DNA of 64,000 nt from Macrotis lagotis (Eukaryota > Chordata > Mammalia > Peramelemorphia > Peramelidae), in contig NC_133661.1 in assembly GCF_037893015.1 (NCBI RefSeq), positions 244,849,503-244,913,502 on the forward strand, read 5' to 3'. The position numbers were made by a program, and so were the translations under genes. The notes below the pieces were generated by a model. It did no database searches. It was not told where the DNA came from and saw only the letters and a program-made list of their open reading frames with translations. This document shows positions 57,955-64,000 of this stretch, one piece after another. The stretch's first letter is position 1. Every line of letters starts with the position of its first letter.

Positions 57955-58120
57955 TGTTTAGCAATGGAATTTTTTTCAAGGGGTCTGGGCTCAAATACAA
58001 ATACTGCTACCTATGTGAAACTTGGAAAGTAATTTCTTTGAAACTCAGTTTCTTCATTTATAAAATGAAAGGATAGATTCAAAAATCTCCAAGAACTATT
58101 TCTGCTCTAAGTATACTCTC
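57955..58120 (+). repeat. MIR-type SINE relic
   Basis: 'ggggtctgggctcaaataca' and 'gaaactcagtttcttcattt' with 'ataaaatgaaaggatag'. Confidence 0.65.
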
Positions 58121-58159
58121 ATCTGCATGAAAAATAGCTGGACTGGCTAAATAGAATGC

Positions 58160-58285
58160 TCCTCCCTGGGACTGGCTAGAGCACCGGTCCTGGAGTCAGG
58201 GGTGCCTTAGACACTTAATAATTAGCTAGCTGTGTGGCCTTGGGTAAGCCACTTAACCCCAATGACTTGCAAAAACCTAAAAAAG
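58160..58285 (+). repeat. short marsupial SINE, internally deleted
   Basis: The start 'gactggctagagcaccggtc' lacks the first head bases, and the 'gggttcaaatcc' box is deleted ('ggtgccttagacacttaata'). Tail intact. Confidence 0.9.
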
Positions 58286-58791
58286 AAGGAGCAGTCTGAA
58301 GAAAAAGAAAAGGTCAGAAAGAAAAAAGAAGGATCATCCTTTTCTGACTCTGTTCCTTGAATCTATTTGGTCCTGAAGTCCCAGTCTTACCACTTAACAA
58401 TACTCTATGTTGGAAAATGGGTATCAGATTCAAGTAGTGATAGTTTTCGTGATGGATAGCTTATAAGCTCCCAGGAACCCTAGAATATCACCCAGTCTCA
58501 TATCCTGACAGGTCCTTTCATCTATTGGAATATTCTATGTTATCAAGGGGATGCTGAGCAGCAAGGAAGAAAAGGAAGCACCAAGCAAGGACCTTTTTTC
58601 AAAACTGAAATTTTCTAGCCTTCTTTCTCATGGACCCAGGAAATAAGAGCTATAAAATAGAACTAGCTAGAAACAGGAGACCAAGTAACCCTCTATCAAG
58701 CTATACAAAGAGGATAAGAATATATACAATACTGAGGGTAGGCAAAAATAAAAGAAAATAATCCCATAGACATTCATGAATGTACAAGGCA

Positions 58792-59017
58792 GCTAGGTGG
58801 TATAGTGGATAGAGGACAGGGTTGGAGTCAGGAAGACTAATCTGAGTTCGAATCTGGCTCAGATTCTGTGACTCTGGGAAAGCCATTAAACCCTGGTCAC
58901 CTCAGTTCCTCATCTGTAAAGTGAGCCAGAGGAAATGGCAAGTCACTCTAGTATTTTCGGCAAGAAATTCCAAATGGGGTCATAAAAAGTTAGACACCAC
59001 TGAAGAACAACCACACA
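58792..59017 (+). repeat. full-length SINE with RTE-like tail
   Basis: Head 'ggcagctaggtggtatagtg', core 'cctcagttcctcatctgtaa', then 'aggaaatggcaagtcactct', 'caagaaattccaaatggggt' and terminal 'gttagacaccactgaagaac'. The best complete example of this longer family here. Confidence 0.93.
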
Positions 59018-59386
59018 TTCATAAAATTTCTTTCAAATACTGAGAACATTTCATAGATTAATACAGCCCTTTAGATAACAATAGGAGAAGGAAAGATTAA
59101 AGAGAAGGAACAAAAAGTTTAAATCACTTGCTTAAGTCAGTGGATGAAAATAGACTAAAAATCTCAGAAGCTCAGGCACTCAAACCAGCCTACCTCGAAT
59201 CAAGAGATCCTCTCTGTGCATTGGAGGGAACCTCACTGAATGACTATACTGGTCAAATTGAGATGATAATAACATTATGCTACATGGAATCTTTCTTCTA
59301 CCCTTCAAATTTTGGCAAACAAAAACTCTCAAAAACAACACATCATACTCAAACCTCACTGAAAGCCATGTTGAGAGTTATCACAG

Positions 59387-59571
59387 CGGGGCAGCTAGGT
59401 GGCATAGTGGATAAAGCACCGGCCCTGGAGTCAGGAGTACCTGGGTTCAAATCCAGTCTCAGACACTTAATAATTACCTAGCTGTGTGGCCTTGGGCAAG
59501 CCACTTAACCCCGTTTGCCTTGCAAAAAAAAAAAAAAACCTACAAAAAATAATAATAATTAAAAAAAGAGA
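59387..59571 (+). repeat. short marsupial SINE
   Basis: Low-divergence copy. Perfect 14-bp TSD gagagttatcacag at 59373-59386 and 59572-59585. The tail contains A15 and (aat)n. Confidence 0.97.
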
Positions 59572-59589
59572 GAGAGTTATCACAGTGGA

Positions 59590-60235
59590 TAACTAAGGAC
59601 ACTGGAGATCACAGTGTAATGGGGCAAGAAAGAACCCAGAACTACCAAAATAGGCTGGCTTTATGTGGGTAAAATGAAATGCCAAGAAATTCCTGGTGCC
59701 AGTGCCTTGCAAGTGGGGAAAGGGACTAATTAAAAGTAGGAGACAGATGCCCCAGTGGGATTCACATTCCATTTTACTTTCTTTTTCTGGAAGAAAAAAA
59801 AAGGATTGTCATAAAAATAACTGAACTGACATCAAATATTTAAATTTAAGAAATAGGGGGAAAAGAGAGAAGCAAAATGGAAAGTGAGATAAAAATATGC
59901 CGTAAACAAGGCAAGGAGCCAGTCTGCATGTAGAGGGTTTTGTCTTAATTCATTTGGCTTCATTTCAATGCCAAAAAGGTCAATATTGCATGCCCTTAGT
60001 GGTTCCATGAGAACACCCAGAGTAAAAGGAGTAACCAGGTGGGTTACCTCAAATTGTGCAAGTATGACACCAAGGATATTGGTTCCATCATAGCATAGAT
60101 AATAAACCCCACACTTTCCTTCACAGCTTTGCTCACCAAGTTCCTAAAGTCTGAAATGTCCTCCTTCCCCCTTTCCCCTCTTGAATACAAAGTCATCTGT
60201 AAAAGTCAAATTCAAATACCACTGCTTCCAGAAAG
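59590..60235. other. unique sequence, possible conserved block
   Basis: 59880-60010 includes 'aaatatgccgtaaacaaggc' and 'aaggtcaatattgcatgccc', balanced and repeat-free. No gene seen. Confidence 0.3.
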
Positions 60236-60239
60236 ACTT

Positions 60240-60475
60240 CAATGGTAGTGGTGGCAAAGCAGAGAGCTCAAAACCAGAAGGTAATTAGAGGAACTAAAAA
60301 AACACTCTTATTCAAGTCATGAATTTGCAACTAACTAGCTGTGTGACAATAGGCAAGTCACTTCTACTCTATAACTATTTCATTTGAAAAATGGGAATGT
60401 TAATTCTTATGCTACCTGCTTGAGAGGAAAGGACTTTTTAAATCTTAAAACTATTACATAAATGTAAGCTATGGT
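60240..60475 (+). repeat. MIR-type SINE
   Basis: 'aactagctgtgtgacaatag', 'gcaagtcacttctactctat' and 'atttgaaaaatgggaatgtt'. Confidence 0.75.
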
Positions 60476-60547
60476 TTTTTAATAAGCATTCAGAAAGAAA
60501 TGGTAAGGACACAGTACCACTTTTATTCTTTCAGTGCTCTTCAGGCT

Positions 60548-60780
60548 ATTGTTATTATTCAGGCATTTCAGCAGTGTCTGACTCTTCATGACCCCATATG
60601 GGGTTTTCTTGGCAGAGATAATGAAGTAGTTTGCGAATTCCTGAGGAAACTAAGGCAATAGGGTTTTAGTGACTCGCTCAAGATTGTAAAATTAACAAGT
60701 GTCTGAGTTCAGATTTAAACCCAGATTTTCCTAATGCCACATATGATGGTCTATCCACTGTGCCATCTAGCAACCCCTCA
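60548..60780 (-). repeat. SINE with RTE-like tail, full antisense copy
   Basis: 'cagcagtgtctgactcttca', 'ccatatggggttttcttggc', 'ttttagtgactcgctcaaga' and 'tccactgtgccatctagcaa' run from tail to head. Confidence 0.92.
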
Positions 60781-60789
60781 GACTGTTAT

Positions 60790-61530
60790 TTAGGTGGTTT
60801 AAAGAACTATGAATTTTAAAACTAAATTAAAATTTGGGGATACAGAATCACTATTGTAATTCATTTACTTGTTTTATCTTCTATAATGGAACTCAAACAG
60901 AAAACAGTCCCAGTACAAGTTGCTATCATAATATTATTAAATTACCATTCATATTATTCAGAATATGACACAGGGAGATAAAGCAAATGATATTGTAATT
61001 GAATAAAAAGTATGGAAAAGCAAGTTCATCTTATTAAGGGACACTTGAAGCATGTTTGAGAAGATTCAAGTAGTGGACAAGATAATAAAAATAATAAGTA
61101 CCTCCTTACTGTCACACAATTATGGTTCCCTCTACAAAATTTATATATATATGCATATATATATATAATTTATATACTTTGTTTCAAAAGCAAAGAATGT
61201 GAGCATTTAGTAATAAAATATGAAATGTTCTTTCAGCTTCTTATGGAAGCCTCGGTACCTGTGGACAAGAGTTCTGTTGGTGATTGTAGTTCAATACAAG
61301 CATAGTTTATTGGCTGCATTCTCAATATTTGCTAAGTTTTATTTGTGTAATAAGGATTTATGAATTATTAGTATTTACAAAAGATATTGACTATCTGGTA
61401 TGTAGTTCAAGTCATTTGATCATGTCTTTCTAGATATCCATAGCTAAATTTCTACACACTATGGTGATATAGTAAGTTTTCTACTACTTCTCAACAAAAT
61501 CTTACTGAATCAGTTGGTTGGAGTTAATCT
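60790..61530. other. AT-rich, no recognised feature
   Basis: Includes an AT tract at about 61141-61168; no gene supported. Confidence 0.45.
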
Positions 61531-61546
61531 TAAGAATAGCCTTTCT

Positions 61547-61701
61547 AGGGTGGCTAGGTGGCATAGTGGATAAAGCACCGGCCCTAGAGTCAGGAGTACC
61601 TGGTTTCAAATCCAGTCTCAAGACACTTAATAATTACCTAGCTGTGTGGCCTTGGGCAAGCCACTTAACCCTGTTTGCCTTACAAAAACCTAAAAAAAAA
61701 A
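61547..61701 (+). repeat. short marsupial SINE
   Basis: TSD aatagcctttct at 61535-61546 and 61702-61713, perfect. The plus open frame here is SINE-derived. Confidence 0.97.
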
Positions 61702-61950
61702 AATAGCCTTTCTGTGGCAATTACTTGATGTAGAAATACTAGTTTCAATTTTGTCAATTTAAATAAATAAACCTATATGACTTGGTCACTTCTTCAATAT
61801 TTTTTCTGGATATAGTTTTGAGATTAAGTTGATATGGAAGTTGCACAGGGACTTCTGTTTGATTTAATTCTTCAATCTTAATTCATTTCATGATATCTGA
61901 CTAGAAATAAATCATTTTCATTTAAAAGTCAAAAAGTTCAGTGATACATA

Positions 61951-61984
61951 TGTGTGTCTGTGTGTGTGTGTGTGTGTGTGTGTA
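61951..61984. repeat. (GT)n microsatellite
   Basis: About 15 GT units. Confidence 0.95.
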
Positions 61985-62227
61985 TAATTAGGTTTTCCTA
62001 TTCATAAAGTGAGTTATTATGAAACCAGAAATATTCCTAAATTTTAAACCATTATCATGTACTCTTAACAACCTCTACTAATCTTCTGTCTTCTTTTGAA
62101 GAGGAATTGTTCAGCCTTCCATATTCACCTTAGAATAATGAATTTATTTTTTATTATTGTATAGATTTTTGTCAATTTCTAGACTACTGTATTCCATTTT
62201 ACTATATTAAAAAGTATACAATAAGGA

Positions 62228-62398
62228 TGGCATTATAGAAGGGTTAATTGACTGAGATAGACCTTTTGCTGTAAAGCTTTGATTTCAGGCTGCCATTTGA
62301 TCTCTTAACATGCATCAATCCACCATCTCCTTGGTAGCTAGATCTTGTTGTAGTTTACCTAGAATAAACTAAAGTGATTTTAAGTACTACTGTTATCT
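62228..62398 (+). repeat. unclassified duplicated segment, copy A
   Basis: About 170 bp shared with 63222-63391: both contain 'cattatagaagggttaat', 'gccatttgatctcttaacat', 'gctagatct' and 'ttttaagtactactgttat'. Identity looks like roughly 75-80% by eye. Family unknown. Confidence 0.75.
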
Positions 62399-62659
62399 AG
62401 GTTCAAATTCAATTCAGACTTCATTCTTGCATATCACAAATTAAGAAATGTATACCTATCAAATCCAAATAACACTTTTATATTGTCAGAGAAAGTTTTG
62501 ATTTTGTTTAATGTGTTTGTAAATGAAGTCATAAATCTTGATATCTTTCATGTAAATCAATTGATTAATATAATGTTTTAGGACAATTATCTTCTTAATT
62601 TGTTGGTAATATGTAGTTTTATTCAGGAAGAAAGAAAATGGATTGAAATCTAGGCAGAA

Positions 62660-62808
62660 GGGCAGCTAGGTGGCCCAGTGGATAGAGCACCATACCATGA
62701 GGCAGGAGGACCTGAGTTCAAATTTGGTCTCAGACAAATAATAATTACCTAGCTGTGTGACCTTGAACAAGTCACTTAACCCCACTGCCTCATAAAAAAA
62801 AAAGAAAA
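62660..62808 (+). repeat. short marsupial SINE
   Basis: Head agggcagctaggtggcccag and an A-rich tail. Approximate TSD gaaatctaggcagaa (62645-62659) and gaaatctaacagaa (62809-62822). Confidence 0.92.
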
Positions 62809-62898
62809 GAAATCTAACAGAACCATAATAGATTTACACTCTCTTCCAAGAAGTTGCTAAGGTTTATACCAATTGTTCTTATTATTTTCTTGACAAAG

Positions 62899-62970
62899 GG
62901 ACAGCTAGGTGGTACAGTAGGTAGAACAGATAGAATAGAGTTAGAAGGATGGGAGTTCAAATTCAGCCTT
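62899..62970 (+). repeat. SINE head fragment
   Basis: 'gggacagctaggtggtacag' and 'gggagttcaaattcagcct'. The core and tail are missing: a second head-only fragment. Confidence 0.8.
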
Positions 62971-63221
62971 TTTGTAAAACCTTTGCTTCTCATTTAAGTT
63001 TTCTACTGAATATGCCAGCTAAATATTTATAATATCCTCTCTTGTTTTTTTCTAAGATCTTAAATAGATTTAAGTTGCTTTGCCATGGCATTATTTGATG
63101 TATAATCTTAATTAGTTCTACATTACTTATTATATACTTTACTTTAGCAATGACTACAATATGTATTATTGGGTGATGGTCTTAAAATACTTTTACACTT
63201 ACAAATAAATATTGTGGAGAA

Positions 63222-63391
63222 GTCATTATAGAAGGGTTAATCTATTGAGATGGACTTTATTGAAAAGATTTGATATCCAGATGCCATTTGATCTCTTAAC
63301 ATGCATCAGTTCCACCCTCTCCTTGCTAGCTAGATCTGGCTATAGTTTTCTGAGAGAAAATCAAAGTATTTTTAAGTACTACTGTTATACA
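63222..63391 (+). repeat. unclassified duplicated segment, copy B
   Basis: The direct-orientation partner of 62228-62398, about 1 kb away. The short plus frame 63212-63394 lies in it and is not conserved in frame with copy A. Confidence 0.75.
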
Positions 63392-64000
63392 TAGGAAGTG
63401 ATTACAAAAAATTCCAGCATTGGTGAATATACTATACTTTACTGTTTTGTTAAGAATTGTTCAATTGTCTTCCTATCAATGAACTAAAAAAATTGCTTTT
63501 CTAATTTGTATTCTATGTATATCTATCTCTTTTTTAAAATTGTTTGAAATATCAGTATTTCTTTTAATAAATGCTTTTCTTCATATAAGACTATAACTAT
63601 TAGAGATAATTTCTGGAGTTTCTGTTGAGTGCAGACTTTCACATTCTTCAATTTTTCCTTTCAGATGTAAATAATTCTTCATCTTCTACTGATACTTTCC
63701 TGTGTAGAATTGGAAGTGATGGATTTTTAGTCATTGCTCTATATTGATTTGCAATGCACTAATACTAATCCATAATTGTTGCAATCCAATTCTTAAGTTT
63801 CTGTTCAATATAGGTTTGCAGACCCATCAAGTTCTTCATCTTTTCCCTTCCACATTGAAATCAGCACTTCATTTCAACTATTTTGCAATCCAGAACAGAT
63901 TCAGGATGTTATTTCTAATAACTGCCCTACAATTATTTATAATTCATTATGGCTGAACTAGGAGCTGAAGATACCTTTGACAAGAAGCAGTATGAAAGTC
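63392..64000. other. AT-rich, no recognised feature
   Basis: No supported gene or named repeat to the end of the window. Confidence 0.45.

Noticed and set aside
62228-63391. Paired long terminal repeats of a retrovirus-like element
   Set aside because: The copies are short and diverged, and I see no primer-binding site, polypurine tract or retroviral protein signature between them.

Overview
This window is nuclear DNA from a marsupial. The diagnostic evidence is a short tRNA-derived SINE present in more than 25 copies, with a head reading ggcggctaggtggcgcagtg and a tail reading cttgggcaagccacttaacc. It sits alongside marsupial-type L1 3' ends, a HAL1-like element, and older MIR, L2 and L3/CR1 relics. 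The particular SINE tail (taataattacctagctgtg ... cttgcaaaaacc) suggests an Australian, perhaps dasyurid, lineage; that is inference from memory of the families, not a search result.

I can support no complete protein-coding gene. Most long open frames are antisense or internal readings of LINEs and SINEs, or translations of microsatellites. The window looks intergenic or intronic, with one candidate gene start.

Layout. 1-12.8 kb is a repeat thicket: L3/CR1 and L2 relics, then a three-level nest in which an old L1 is split by a near full-length HAL1-like element that itself carries two tRNA-headed SINE insertions. 12.8-22 kb holds a 5'-truncated L1 with a 16-bp target-site duplication (TSD), a SINE with a doubled head, a SINE dimer and MIR relics. 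22-34 kb has no young SINE, and about 26-33 kb has almost no recognisable repeat of any age. Inside it, at about 31.54-31.98 kb on the minus strand, a TTTAAA box, a long GA tract and a strong splice donor suggest a non-coding first exon and promoter. 34-48 kb returns to ordinary repeat-rich sequence with a possible conserved enhancer near 35 kb, a near-perfect CTCF-type motif at 36.9 kb, an L3 and an L2 relic, large microsatellites and a second truncated L1 with a 17-bp TSD. 48-64 kb carries many plus-strand SINEs, a composite SINE/RTE-like repeat at 51 kb, a second CTCF-like motif in unique sequence at 57.4 kb, and an unclassified duplicated segment at 62.2 and 63.2 kb.

No retrovirus or LTR element was recognised with confidence. 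No CRISPR array, rRNA gene or stand-alone tRNA gene was seen; the tRNA-like motifs belong to SINE heads. The strongest leads are the repeat-poor candidate promoter domain, the two conserved-looking non-coding blocks, and several atypical retrotransposition products (a 46-bp head-only SINE with a TSD, a head-duplicated SINE, and a SINE-like unit with an unusual GC-rich body).
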